A stretch of DNA of 64,000 nt from Pseudomonas baltica. GTDB lineage: Bacteria; Pseudomonadota; Gammaproteobacteria; Pseudomonadales; Pseudomonadaceae. Position 1 is the stretch's first letter, and each line of letters begins with the position of its first letter. Location: positions 3,808,501-3,872,500 of the forward strand of contig NZ_CP134771.1 in NCBI RefSeq assembly GCF_031880315.1. Reading direction: 5' to 3'. Under the pieces are notes generated by a model, which was given only the letters and a program-made list of their open reading frames with translations, did not search any database and was not told the DNA's origin. The translations under genes were made by a program, and so were the position numbers. Below, piece after piece: positions 1-9,053 of this stretch.

Positions 1-1434
1 CCCAAGGTCATCGCCGACATGCAGGCGAAGTTCGCCATCGCCGATTCGGACGTGGTCACCACGGGGTTCTACCGGGCCAATCTTGATTTGCAAGTGGAGG
101 GGGTGGCCGGCGCCGACAAGCAGGCCCGCTTGGTGCAATGGCTGCAGGCGCGCCAAGGCCAGGCAGGGATCGTCTATGTGACCCAGCAAAAAACCGCAGA
201 AGCCGTGGCTCAGCAGCTGTCGCGCCAGGGTGTAGCGGCGCAGGCCTATCACGCCGGGCTGCCGAACGAGCGCCGCGATGATATTCAGCGCCGCTTCATG
301 GCTGGGGATATCCAATGCATCGTCGCCACCATTGCCTTTGGCATGGGCATCGATAAAAGCGACATTCGCTTTGTGGCACATTTCGATCTGCCCAAATCGA
401 TCGAAAACTACAGTCAGGAAATCGGTCGGGCAGGTCGCGACGGTCAACCGTCCGAATGCCTGGTGCTGGCCAACCGCGACAGCTTGGCGGTGCTCGAGAA
501 CTTCGTTTACGGCGACACGCCAGAGCGCGTAGGTATCGCTGCAGTGCTCGAGGACCTGCAGCAGGCGGCCGGCGACGGCCAATGGGAGTTTCTGCTGGGG
601 CCCTTGGCCGACCAGAGCAATATTCGCCAACTGCCGCTCAAGACCCTGTTGGTGCAGCTCGAGCTTCGAGGGATCATCGCGCCACGCTACAGTTACTTCT
701 CCGAATACCGCTTCAAGTATCTCGTCGAACCCCAGGCCCTGCTCGAGCGCTTCAAGGGCGAGCGGCAGGCGTTCGTAGCGTCGATCATTGCGCACTGCAA
801 GCGCGCCCGGACCTGGGCGACGGTGGACTTCGACACGCTCTACCAACATGGAGCGGAACGCGCACGTGTGATCAAGGCACTGGATTACTTCCAGGAGCAG
901 GGCCTGATCGAGCTGGAGAGCAAGCACATGACCGAGGTGTATAGCGTGCTGGAGCCTGCGTTCGATGCCCAGTTGCAGGGCGACAACCTCTATGACTATT
1001 TCCGCACCCATGAGGGCGCCGAGATCGGCCGCATCCACGCCATGCTGGCGCTATTTGCCAACGATCAATGCTTGAGCGCCAGTTTGGCACGGTACTTTGG
1101 TGACACCGAGGCGCCTGATCGATGTGGCCACTGTTCGGTGTGCCGTGGGCAAATCGCACAGTTACCCGAGCCGCCTGCCAGGCCGCGGCTGGGGGATATG
1201 GTCTTCGTGCAAGAGTGCAGCGAGTTTCTCAATCGTTACCACGAGCAAACGGGCAGCCTGCCGTCTGCAACGCTGGCGACGCGCTTTCTCTGTGGCGTCA
1301 GCGTGCCGATCTTCACCCGCATGAAAGCGCGGGCTGTGCCGGGGTATGGGGTTTTGGAAGATTACCCTTATGCAGAGGTTCTGCAGTGGGCCGAATCAGG
1401 ATTGGCGAGCTTCGTTGACCCCGCCGGGCCCTGA
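1..1434 (+). CDS. recQ: RecQ-family ATP-dependent DNA helicase (5' partial)
   Basis: The frame is open from base 1, so the N-terminal ATPase half lies upstream of the window and the ATG at 19 is internal. Visible are the second helicase lobe, with motif V/VI-like stretches (ATIAFGMGIDKSDIRFV and QEIGRAGRDG, about residues 105-150), and a C-terminal winged-helix-like region. A cysteine-rich CGHCSVC motif near residue 380 recalls the zinc site of RecQ proteins. The family unwinds DNA 3'-5' in repair and recombination. Pseudomonas can carry more than one RecQ-like protein, so this may be a paralogue and not the canonical RecQ. The family call is firm; the symbol is less certain. Confidence 0.85.
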   Translation, partial: PKVIADMQAKFAIADSDVVTTGFYRANLDLQVEGVAGADKQARLVQWLQARQGQAGIVYVTQQKTAEAVAQQLSRQGVAAQAYHAGLPNERRDDIQRRFMAGDIQCIVATIAFGMGIDKSDIRFVAHFDLPKSIENYSQEIGRAGRDGQPSECLVLANRDSLAVLENFVYGDTPERVGIAAVLEDLQQAAGDGQWEFLLGPLADQSNIRQLPLKTLLVQLELRGIIAPRYSYFSEYRFKYLVEPQALLERFKGERQAFVASIIAHCKRARTWATVDFDTLYQHGAERARVIKALDYFQEQGLIELESKHMTEVYSVLEPAFDAQLQGDNLYDYFRTHEGAEIGRIHAMLALFANDQCLSASLARYFGDTEAPDRCGHCSVCRGQIAQLPEPPARPRLGDMVFVQECSEFLNRYHEQTGSLPSATLATRFLCGVSVPIFTRMKARAVPGYGVLEDYPYAEVLQWAESGLASFVDPAGP

Positions 1435-1482
1435 GAGTCGGCAGCCCTGATGCCGCAGCAGCAGGTCAGGGCTGCATTGTTG

Positions 1483-2580
1483 TCAGATGGGCTTGGGCTC
1501 CGTTCGGGAGGCAGCTTCAAGATCCAGCAGTCCGCGCCCGTAGGCTTCACTGTTGGCGTATATGCCTGATCGATTAGCGCTATCGAGCAGCAGCTCGCGA
1601 ATTTCTTGCGGGCTCTTCTCTGGATAGCGGCTTTGCAGGGCTGCCAGCGCGCCCGCTACCAGGGCTGTGGCGGGTGAGGTCCCGGCGGTCTCGACAAACT
1701 TGCCGTCCTTGCCTGTGGTCATCAGCCCTTTGCCCTGGCCGGAGTCGCCTCCGGGCACCGCAATGCACCAGCGGTGGGCCACGCCACAGTAGTTGGATTT
1801 ACCGTTGATGGCAGTGCCGTCGTTGCTCAATGCAACCACAGCCAGCCAGCCTTTTTCCAGTTCGGGCAACGCTACGGGCAGGCCCGGCTCGGCCAAGGGT
1901 TCGCGCTTGAGCTCGTTACCGGTCGGGAATACCAGAACCGCACCTTGCTCGACCATCACGCGCGCCTGCGCCAAGGAGGCCTCCATGACCTGGTTGTAGC
2001 GTGCCTCGGTCAGTTCGGTGGCGGGGATCGAATTGGCCCAGGAGTTACTGAAGATACGCACGCCCTTGTCGAAGGCGAATCGCCAGGATTGGGCAATCTC
2101 CTCATCGAAAAAGAAAGGTTCGTTGTCATCCCCGAAGCGCATCGGAATCAGCTGGGCCTCGTAGGCGACACCATGAATGCCCTGATCGTCCTTGTTGGCC
2201 GCCAGTACTCCGGCCATCTGGGTGCCATGCCCCAAGCGGTCCTCGGTACCTGGCGCCTTGCGCACGTGGTCGTAACCGGGGTCGGCGATACGGCCGCGAA
2301 ATGACGGGTGATCCAGCTCCAGACCGGAGTCGATCAAGGCGACGGTCACGCCGTTGCCGGTGCCGCCACGGGCATAGAGTGCCGACGCGTTGATAATCGA
2401 CAAGGCTTTGAGGGCATGGTATTCGGGGGTTTCAAAACTGGCCCGATCGAGAGCGATCGGTGGTGACTCGGCGTAGGCCCCGCAGCCGATCAAAGTGAAT
2501 GGCAAGCCCAGCAGCCCTGAGCGAAAGACAGTAGGCAGCAATGGGAACGGGTTATGGAATAGCTGAGGTGGGTGACGCAT
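1483..2580 (-). CDS. S8 family serine peptidase (subtilase), probable lipoprotein
   Basis: The 365-residue protein carries the complete subtilisin triad: Asp in VALIDSGLELDHPSF, His in LGHGTQMAGV and Ser in AGTSPATALVAG. An Asn in FPTGNE can serve as the oxyanion residue. The N-terminus is hydrophobic and ends in a lipobox-like LIGC at about residues 30-33, so export and lipid attachment are likely. There is no large prodomain or C-terminal extension, which fits a compact envelope protease. It is convergent with the upstream helicase gene. Substrate is unknown. Confidence 0.88.
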   Translation of the reverse strand: MRHPPQLFHNPFPLLPTVFRSGLLGLPFTLIGCGAYAESPPIALDRASFETPEYHALKALSIINASALYARGGTGNGVTVALIDSGLELDHPSFRGRIADPGYDHVRKAPGTEDRLGHGTQMAGVLAANKDDQGIHGVAYEAQLIPMRFGDDNEPFFFDEEIAQSWRFAFDKGVRIFSNSWANSIPATELTEARYNQVMEASLAQARVMVEQGAVLVFPTGNELKREPLAEPGLPVALPELEKGWLAVVALSNDGTAINGKSNYCGVAHRWCIAVPGGDSGQGKGLMTTGKDGKFVETAGTSPATALVAGALAALQSRYPEKSPQEIRELLLDSANRSGIYANSEAYGRGLLDLEAASRTEPKPI

Positions 2581-2717
2581 GGCAGGTCCCTGGACAGTTG
2601 ATTCAATGCCCTGGCGCTTGGCTCAGGGCATTAGTGAAAGAACTATCCACGATCTTCGATAGCGTCGCTGAACGGTAATGTGAGTACTTGTATCAGCGCA
2701 GGAAAGGACTTTTCCTG

Positions 2718-3170
2718 TTAACGATGACGCCAGTGGTGGCGCGGTGGGCGACCATGGCCACGATAGTCGCGACGGTCGTCGTGGCCACGGTAGTTGCGGT
2801 TGTCCCGGTCGCTCTCGTTGCCCATGTAGTTGCCCAGCGCGCCGCCCGCACCGCCGCCTGCCGCCGCGCCGATCAGCGCGCCATTGGTCCCGCCCATGCT
2901 GCGGCCAACCACGTTACCGCCGGCGGCGCCCAGCGCGCCTCCGATCGCGGCTTCGCCACGGCTGCGTTTGTTGGCGCCGACCGCGCTGCCCGCTGCACCA
3001 CCCACGCCTGCGCCGATGGCCGAACCGGTAGTGCCGCCCAGTTGCTGGCCGACAACCGAACCTAGAACCCCACCCAGTGCGCCGCCAATACCGGCTTCAG
3101 CCGTGCCGCCCGCAGAGGCAGCCCCGCTGACCAAGGCAAAGGACAACAACAGAATCGAGGGAAGCTTCAT
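2718..3170 (-). CDS. Glycine-zipper domain protein, exported
   Basis: This is a 150-residue protein. It starts with a signal peptide (MKLPSILLLSFALVSGAASA) followed by long Gly/Ala stretches with regularly spaced glycines (about residues 25-110), the signature of glycine-zipper membrane-inserting segments. The tail is rich in Arg, His, Asp and Tyr. The frame is open further upstream, but the residues before Met-3170 do not look like a signal peptide, so I start here; no strong Shine-Dalgarno is visible. It is probably an envelope protein of unknown role. Confidence 0.75.
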   Translation of the reverse strand: MKLPSILLLSFALVSGAASAGGTAEAGIGGALGGVLGSVVGQQLGGTTGSAIGAGVGGAAGSAVGANKRSRGEAAIGGALGAAGGNVVGRSMGGTNGALIGAAAGGGAGGALGNYMGNESDRDNRNYRGHDDRRDYRGHGRPPRHHWRHR

Positions 3171-3327
3171 GTAGAGGAGTCTCAGTGGAATGACGACGCG
3201 ATCCTGAGGCTCGGTAACAAGGCTGACAACATCGAAAAAGCCGAAACCGCGACTTGCGCACAGTCTGGTAAACGATTGTTTTAATGATGAAACTTTGTTC
3301 GGATTGTGAAGTCTTTTACTCTTCACG

Positions 3328-3359
3328 AAGGCCTTTTGCATTTCGCAAAAGGCCTTTTT
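3328..3359. terminator. Hairpin between the glycine-zipper gene and fdhA
   Basis: A perfect 12-bp stem (3328-3339 paired with 3345-3356) has a 5-nt loop and a T-run on the plus strand just after it. It lies just past the stop of the molybdopterin oxidoreductase gene on the minus strand, where it would stop that transcript. The T-tract is better on the plus strand, so direction is uncertain. Confidence 0.55.
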
Positions 3360-3371
3360 CGTGTGCGCAGA

Positions 3372-5708
3372 TTACAGGATTCTGGCGCTTTGGGCCGTTG
3401 CTTCCAGGCGAATCGCGACAAATTTGGACGTCGGCGTGCTGCTGCCGTCGCCCACGCTTTCCAACGGAATAAGCGGGTTGACTTCAGGATAGTAGGCGGC
3501 TGCCTGGCCGGCTGGGATGTCGAACGCCAGCAAGGTGAAGCCGTTGACCCGGCGCTCACGGCCATCGTCCCAGATCGAGATCAGGTCGGCCTTCTGCCCA
3601 GGCCGGAAGCCCAGGCGGATGATGTCCGCTTCGTTGGCGAACAGCACGTCACGCTGGCCACGCACGCCACGATAGCGATCGTCCAGGCCGTAGATCGTGG
3701 TGTTGTACTGATCGTGGGAGCGCATCGATTGCATGATCAGATCCGGGATCTGCCCGGTGGCACGAACCCGTTCATGAATCAGGTCGTTGGGCAGGGCGTT
3801 GGGTTTGAAATTGGCGCGGCCGCTCGCGGTGCTCCACTTGCGCGCGCCAGCGCTGTTGCCCAGATAGAAGCCGCCAGGATTTTTCAGGCGCTCGTTGAAA
3901 TCTTTGAAGCCCGGGATGGTGTCGGCAATCAGATCACGAATGCGGTCGTAGTCGGCTACCAGCCATTTCCAGTCTACCGGGTGCGTGCCCAGAGTCGCAG
4001 CAGCGATGCCCGCGATGATGGCCGGCTCCGAGTGCATCTGCCGCGACAGGGGCTGCAGTTGACCGTTGGAAGCGTGAACCATGCTGAACGAGTCCTCCAC
4101 GGTCACCGCTTGTGGACCTTCGCTCTGCAGGTCGATATCGGTACGCCCCAGGCACGGCAGGATCAGCGCCTGTTTACCGTGGATCAGGTGGCTGCGGTTG
4201 AGCTTGGTGCTGATCTGCACCGTCAGGTCGCAATTGCGCAGCGCCTCGGCTGTGCGGTGACTGTCAGGCGTGGCCTGTACGAAGTTGCCGCCCAGGCCGA
4301 TGAAGACCTTGGCGCGCCCATCGATCATCGCGTGGATGGCTTCGATCACGTTGTGGCCATGGCTGCGCGGTACGGTGAACTTGAAGCGTTGCTCCAGGGC
4401 ATCGAGGAAAAAGGCCGGCGGGCGCTCGTTGATGCCCATGGTGCGGTCGCCCTGCACGTTGCTGTGGCCGCGTACTGGACACAGGCCGGCGCCCGGTGCG
4501 CCGACGTTACCGCGCAGCAGCATCAGGTTGGCGATTTCCTGGATGGTCGCGACCGAGTGGCGATGCTGAGTGATGCCCATGGCCCAGCACATGATGACCT
4601 TCTCGGCCTTGACGTACATGCGCGCAGCAAGCTCAATGTCGTCCAGCGGCAGGCCGGACTGCTCGGTGATCTGTTCCCACGAAGTGGCGTCAACGGCAGC
4701 GAGGTAGTCCAGCACCGAGACGGTGTGGGCATTGAGGAAGTCATGGTCGAACACCGACGGGGCGTTCTGGGCTTGCGCATCGCGCTCCCACTGCAGCAGG
4801 AACTTGGCCATGCCGCGCATCATCGCCATATCGCCACCCAAGCCTGGGCGGAAGAACGCGGTGTTGGTCGGCTTGTCGCCGTTGGTGAGCATCTCCAGCG
4901 GGTGCTGCGGGTGCTGGAAGCGCTCCAGGCCGCGCTCCTTGAGCGGGTTGATGCACACTACCTGGGCACCACGCTCCACGGCTTCGCGCAGGGGCTCGAG
5001 CATCCGTGGATGGTTGGTGCCGGGGTTCTGGCCCCAGACGAAAATCGCCTCGGCGTGTTCGAAGTCGTCGAAGGTCACGGTGCCTTTGCCGACCCCGACA
5101 CTTTGCGACAGCGCCACACCGCTGGCCTCGTGGCACATGTTCGAGCAATCGGGGAAGTTGTTGGTGCCGTACGCGCGCACGAACAGCTGATACAGGTAGG
5201 CCGCCTCGTTACTGGCCCGGCCCGAGGTGTAGAACTCGGCCTGGTCCGGGCTGGTGAGGTTGAGCAGATGCCTGGCCACCAGACCGTAGGCGTTTTCCCA
5301 GGTAATGGGCTTGTAGCGATCGGTCTCGGCATCGTAGACCATCGGCTCGGTCAGTCGGCCCTGGTATTCGAGCCAATAGTCGCTCTGCTCCAGCAGCGAG
5401 GTCACGCTGTGCTTGGCGAAAAAACTGCCATCGACGCGGCGCTTGGTGGCCTCCCAGTTGACCGCCTTGGCGCCGTTTTCGCAGAACTTGACCATGCCGC
5501 TTTCCGGCGAATCGCCCCAGGCGCAACCGGGGCAGTCGAAGCCGCCGTTCTGGTTGGTCTTGAGCATGGTGCGAATATTCTTCAGCGCGTTATCGCTGGT
5601 CAGCCAGGCTTGGGTCACGCTGATCAGCGCGCCCCAGCCACCGGCTGCACCTTTGTACGGCTTGTAGCGCGGCGTCGGGGTCTTGTCGGCTTGGTTGTGA
5701 GTGGTCAC
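3372..5708 (-). CDS. fdhA: FdhF/YdeP family molybdopterin oxidoreductase (formate dehydrogenase alpha-like)
   Basis: The 778-residue protein belongs to the molybdopterin-dependent formate dehydrogenase alpha-like (YdeP) family. Near residue 60 a CPGC motif with a further Cys about 15 residues on is placed to hold an Fe-S cluster. Molybdopterin-binding stretches follow (for example VRGHSNVQGDRTMG near residue 425 and GLGGNFVQATPDS near residue 480). It starts within a 4-nt overlap with the end of fdhD, so the two are translationally coupled and FdhD very likely matures its cofactor. YdeP-type members have been linked to acid stress and to formate oxidation. The physiological substrate here is inferred. 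Confidence 0.88.
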   Translation of the reverse strand: MTTHNQADKTPTPRYKPYKGAAGGWGALISVTQAWLTSDNALKNIRTMLKTNQNGGFDCPGCAWGDSPESGMVKFCENGAKAVNWEATKRRVDGSFFAKHSVTSLLEQSDYWLEYQGRLTEPMVYDAETDRYKPITWENAYGLVARHLLNLTSPDQAEFYTSGRASNEAAYLYQLFVRAYGTNNFPDCSNMCHEASGVALSQSVGVGKGTVTFDDFEHAEAIFVWGQNPGTNHPRMLEPLREAVERGAQVVCINPLKERGLERFQHPQHPLEMLTNGDKPTNTAFFRPGLGGDMAMMRGMAKFLLQWERDAQAQNAPSVFDHDFLNAHTVSVLDYLAAVDATSWEQITEQSGLPLDDIELAARMYVKAEKVIMCWAMGITQHRHSVATIQEIANLMLLRGNVGAPGAGLCPVRGHSNVQGDRTMGINERPPAFFLDALEQRFKFTVPRSHGHNVIEAIHAMIDGRAKVFIGLGGNFVQATPDSHRTAEALRNCDLTVQISTKLNRSHLIHGKQALILPCLGRTDIDLQSEGPQAVTVEDSFSMVHASNGQLQPLSRQMHSEPAIIAGIAAATLGTHPVDWKWLVADYDRIRDLIADTIPGFKDFNERLKNPGGFYLGNSAGARKWSTASGRANFKPNALPNDLIHERVRATGQIPDLIMQSMRSHDQYNTTIYGLDDRYRGVRGQRDVLFANEADIIRLGFRPGQKADLISIWDDGRERRVNGFTLLAFDIPAGQAAAYYPEVNPLIPLESVGDGSSTPTSKFVAIRLEATAQSARIL

Positions 5709-6544
5709 GCTGATTTCTCCATCGCGGGGCTATAGACCCGCGGCGCACTGTGGTGCGGCAGGTGGATAAGATTAAGGTTGTGGCGGCGCGCCCATTGCAG
5801 GGCCAGGCCGGTGGGGGACGACAGGCTGACCAGGGTCTGGATGCCGGCCCGCAGGACTTTCTGAATCAATTCCAGGCTGCAGCGACTGGTCACCACGGCT
5901 ACGCCGCCGGTGGTGTCGATGCGTTGGCGCAGCAGGGCACCGATGAGTTTGTCGAGAGCATTGTGGCGGCCGATGTCTTCACGGCCGAGCAGCAGCTCGC
6001 CACGACCATCCATGAAGATGGCGGCGTGTACCGCGCCGCAATGCTGGCCCAGCGGCTGGAAGTCGCTGATGCGCTGGCGCAGGCCGTCGAGCCAGTGCGC
6101 GGGCGGCAGGGGCGCGCCGGGCAGTACCTTGAGGTCGGGCAACGCCTGTTCGACGGCTTCTACGCCGCACAGGCCGCAGCCACTGGTGCCGGCCATTTGG
6201 CGGCGTTGATCCTTGAGGTTCCAGAAAGCACGGCTCGCGATCTCGACCTCGGCCTGTTGCGCCGAGCCACAGCCGCTGAGCTTGATGTCGTAGATTTCAT
6301 CGGGGCTGGCAATCAGGCCGCTGCCGATGCTGAAGCCGACGATGAAGTCTTCGAGATCGGTGGGGCTGACCAGCATGACCGCCTGGCTGATGCCGTTGTA
6401 GGCGATCGCCAGGGCGACCTCTTCGGCCAGGGCGGTGGCGGTCTCACCTTCGTGCTCGAGGGTGCAGAAACTGTATTCATGACTGGCCGCTGCAGCGGCC
6501 GTCGAAAAGCTGGACGCCGCGGGGGCCGGGCGTTTGGCATTCAT
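5705..6544 (-). CDS. fdhD: Formate dehydrogenase accessory sulfurtransferase FdhD
   Basis: This is a 279-residue FdhD protein. The family passes sulfur from IscS to the molybdenum cofactor of formate dehydrogenases. The conserved CGLCG loop bearing the sulfur-carrying cysteines is present near residue 122. Other family stretches include DLEDFIVGFSIGSGLI and GREDIGRHNALDKLIGA. It is the first gene of an fdhD-fdhA pair joined by a 4-nt stop/start overlap. Length and motifs are normal for the family. Confidence 0.93.
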   Translation of the reverse strand: MNAKRPAPAASSFSTAAAAASHEYSFCTLEHEGETATALAEEVALAIAYNGISQAVMLVSPTDLEDFIVGFSIGSGLIASPDEIYDIKLSGCGSAQQAEVEIASRAFWNLKDQRRQMAGTSGCGLCGVEAVEQALPDLKVLPGAPLPPAHWLDGLRQRISDFQPLGQHCGAVHAAIFMDGRGELLLGREDIGRHNALDKLIGALLRQRIDTTGGVAVVTSRCSLELIQKVLRAGIQTLVSLSSPTGLALQWARRHNLNLIHLPHHSAPRVYSPAMEKSA

Positions 6545-6667
6545 CGCAGATTACCGGCTGGAAGATAGGCTAAAGCCTAGGCCTGCCAGCGGTGGACGTC
6601 TAATCGCTAGTACTGATATGCCGATAGATGGCGTCGATGAAGATGGGTTTGGGTTGTGAATGGTGGC

Positions 6668-6730
6668 TCTTTCGCGGGCGAGTCCCGCTCCCACAATGGT
6701 GAGTGGGAGCGGGCTCTGCCCACGAAAAGG
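6668..6730. repeat. REP-like palindromic pair
   Basis: Two facing copies of a Pseudomonas REP-type sequence (core like TTCGCGGGCGAGTCCCGCTC and its imperfect inverse) form a hairpin in the 207-bp gap between the LysR gene and fdhD. Related sequences occur at 11473-11555 and 20986-21085. Confidence 0.6.
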
Positions 6731-6751
6731 GCGGTATGGTCAGCGCACAAT

Positions 6752-7630
6752 TCAGGACGTTTCACGACACAGCGCAAAGCACGCCTCAGCCAGCGCCGAG
6801 CGGGGCGCGCTGCGGCGCATGATCAGCCCCAGCCCCGCAAGGGTATGGGCGTCGGCGATGGGCGCCAGGCGCAGATGTTCGGTCAGCGCATCAAGGCCGC
6901 CATTCAACGGCATCACGGCACAGCAAAGCCCGCCATGGACGGCCTGCAGCAACTGATGAACGGCATCGGTCTGCAGCAGGAACGATGGATTCAAGCCGCG
7001 ACTGTGGAAGTTGTGATCCATGGACTGGCGAAAGTGCATGCCGCTGGTCAGGGCGGCCAATGGTAGCTCGGCCAATGTTTCCCAGCTCAAGGGCTGATCA
7101 CCAAAATCAAAATGGCGCTGATCGTAGAGCAAGCCCATGCGCGTTTCGTCCAGCGCCAAGGATTCGAAGCGCTCGGTGTCCAGCCGCTCAAGGTAAGACA
7201 CGCCGATATCAAGTCGATTGCTGGCCAACTGCTCGAGAATCTGTTCGGAGCTCAGCGCACTGAGTTCGAAGCGCAGATTGGGATGCTGGCCGTGCAAGCG
7301 ATGCAGCAGCGGCAGCGGGTCGAAACTCGACAAGGGCACCACGCCCAGGCGCAAGGTACCAACCAGGTTACCGCGGCAGGCTGCTGCCTCGGCTTGCAAG
7401 CCGTCATAGGCCGCCAGCACGGTGCGCGCCCAGGCCAGCACGCGCTCGCCGGGCGCAGTGAAACCTTCGAAGCGCTGGCCACGGTTGACTAGTGGCAGGT
7501 CGAGTTCCTGCTCGAGGTTGCGCAAGCGCATCGACAGCGTCGGCTGGGTGATGTGGCAGCGCGCCGCGGCCTGGCCGAAATGCCGGGTTTCGTCGAGGGC
7601 GATGAGGAATTTGAGTTGCTTTATGTCCAT
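6752..7630 (-). CDS. LysR family transcriptional regulator
   Basis: The N-terminal winged helix-turn-helix (about residues 1-60, FGQAAARCHITQPTLS) is followed by a typical LysR effector-binding domain, 292 residues in all. An in-frame Met lies 6 nt upstream, but ATG-7630 has AGGA at good spacing, so I use it. The gene sits upstream of, and on the same strand as, fdhD-fdhA, separated by a REP-like element. Control of that pair is possible but unproven. Confidence 0.88.
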   Translation of the reverse strand: MDIKQLKFLIALDETRHFGQAAARCHITQPTLSMRLRNLEQELDLPLVNRGQRFEGFTAPGERVLAWARTVLAAYDGLQAEAAACRGNLVGTLRLGVVPLSSFDPLPLLHRLHGQHPNLRFELSALSSEQILEQLASNRLDIGVSYLERLDTERFESLALDETRMGLLYDQRHFDFGDQPLSWETLAELPLAALTSGMHFRQSMDHNFHSRGLNPSFLLQTDAVHQLLQAVHGGLCCAVMPLNGGLDALTEHLRLAPIADAHTLAGLGLIMRRSAPRSALAEACFALCRETS

Positions 7631-7735
7631 CTGCATTCCTGACGCACGTTTGGGGGATCTGAGGGGCCGCTGCAGCTTGCACACAGCTCACACCCCCACA
7701 CCGAGAATAAGCCGTCAATGCGCAACAAAGGTCGC

Positions 7736-8398
7736 TCAAAGACCTTTGATCAACTCGCGATAATCGTCCACTGCGTCGAATTCCTCGGTGTCCTTGGGGC
7801 CCTTCTTGCTATCAGGCTCGCGCACCGCCAGCAGATGCCCGACGCCGAACGCGCGCGCGCTGCGCAGTATCGGCAAGGTATCGTCGATGAACAGACTGCG
7901 CGCCGGATCGAAGCCGATATCGGCCTGCAGGGCGTCCCAGAACTGCTGGGTTTCCTTGGGGTAGCCGTAGTCGTGGGAGCTGATCAGGCGCTCGAAATAG
8001 GGCGCCAGTTCAATCCGCTCCATCTTCAGCGACAGCGAGTCACGATGGGCGTTGGTGATCAGGATCACTCGCTTGCCGGCATCGCGTATCGCCGCCAGAA
8101 AGGTGTCGGCATCGGGCCGCAGGGCGATCAAGTGCGCGGTTTCGACCTTGAGGTCGCGCACCGACAGATTCAGCTCGGCGCTCCAGTGGTCCAGGCAGTA
8201 CCAGGTCAGCTTGCCGGCATTGCGCTCGAACAACGGATGGATTTCGAGTTCGGCCATGGCGCGGCTGACGCCATGCAGCTCGGCGTAGCGTTGCGGCAGG
8301 TGTTCCATCCAGAAATGGTTGTCGTAGTGCAGGTCCAGCAGGGTGCCGTCCATGTCGAGCAGCACGGTGTCGATGTCTTGCCAGGCGAGGGGAGCCAT
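7736..8398 (-). CDS. yrfG: GMP/IMP nucleotidase, HAD superfamily
   Basis: This 220-residue HAD hydrolase has motif I DMDGTL (nucleophile Asp15, acid Asp17), motif II in ILITNAH and motif IV LFIDDTLP. It matches the YrfG type that dephosphorylates GMP and IMP. The open frame extends to 8590, but the start at 8398 gives the normal family length and leaves a short divergent promoter region shared with nudE. The yrfG-nudE arrangement is typical of gammaproteobacteria. Confidence 0.88.
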   Translation of the reverse strand: MAPLAWQDIDTVLLDMDGTLLDLHYDNHFWMEHLPQRYAELHGVSRAMAELEIHPLFERNAGKLTWYCLDHWSAELNLSVRDLKVETAHLIALRPDADTFLAAIRDAGKRVILITNAHRDSLSLKMERIELAPYFERLISSHDYGYPKETQQFWDALQADIGFDPARSLFIDDTLPILRSARAFGVGHLLAVREPDSKKGPKDTEEFDAVDDYRELIKGL

Positions 8399-8486
8399 AA
8401 AGATTCTCGGGCAATGGGTTGGTTCGATGGCCTTTGCAGGCAAAAGCCACGGTATAGTAACCCGTTCACGCTCAGGAGCCGCCCCC

Positions 8487-9053
8487 ATGCGCCAGAAACC
8501 TATCGCCCTTTCCCGCGAGATCGTCGCCAGCAGCCGTCTATTCCGTGTCGAACAGGTGGAATTACGGTTCAGCAATGGCGTCGAGCGCACCTATGAACGG
8601 CTGGTCGGGCGCGGCACCGGCCATGGTGCGGTAATGATCGTGGCGATGATCGACAGCGACCATGCGTTGTTGATCGAGGAGTATTGCGGCGGTACCGACG
8701 AATACGAACTGTCCTTGCCCAAGGGCCTGATCGAGCCGGGCGAGGACGTGCTGGCGGCGGCCAATCGCGAACTCAAGGAAGAGGCCGGCTACGGTGCGCG
8801 GCAGTTGGAGCATCTGACCGAGCTGTCGCTGTCGCCCGGCTACATGAGCCAGAAAATCCAGGTGGTGCTGGCCTCTGACCTATACGAAGAACGCCTGGAG
8901 GGCGACGAGCCTGAAGAGATGCGCGTTGATCGCGTCAACCTGCGCGAACTGGCAAGCCTGGCCCAGCACCCGCAATTCTCCGAAGGGCGGGCGCTGGCGG
9001 CGCTGTATCTGGCTCGGGATCTGCTGACACAGCGGGGCAGCTTTCAACCATGA
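8487..9053 (+). CDS. nudE: ADP compounds hydrolase NudE
   Basis: The 188-residue Nudix hydrolase has a perfect Nudix box from Gly80 to Tyr102 (GX5EX7REUXEEXGU). NudE hydrolyses ADP-ribose, NADH, Ap3A and similar ADP compounds. ATG-8487 has AGGAG 8 nt upstream, which fixes the start although the frame is open earlier. It is divergent from yrfG. Its 3' end overlaps the end of the convergent delta-60-repeat gene by about 10 nt. Confidence 0.93.
   Translation: MRQKPIALSREIVASSRLFRVEQVELRFSNGVERTYERLVGRGTGHGAVMIVAMIDSDHALLIEEYCGGTDEYELSLPKGLIEPGEDVLAAANRELKEEAGYGARQLEHLTELSLSPGYMSQKIQVVLASDLYEERLEGDEPEEMRVDRVNLRELASLAQHPQFSEGRALAALYLARDLLTQRGSFQP

Noticed and set aside
3306..5735. 809-residue open frame on the plus strand
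   Set aside because: It is the mirror frame of the molybdopterin oxidoreductase gene; its translation has no recognisable domain, while the minus frame has clear family motifs.
6668..6730. Insertion sequence end or small transposon
   Set aside because: The inverted pair has no transposase and no target duplication, and related copies elsewhere fit the REP pattern.
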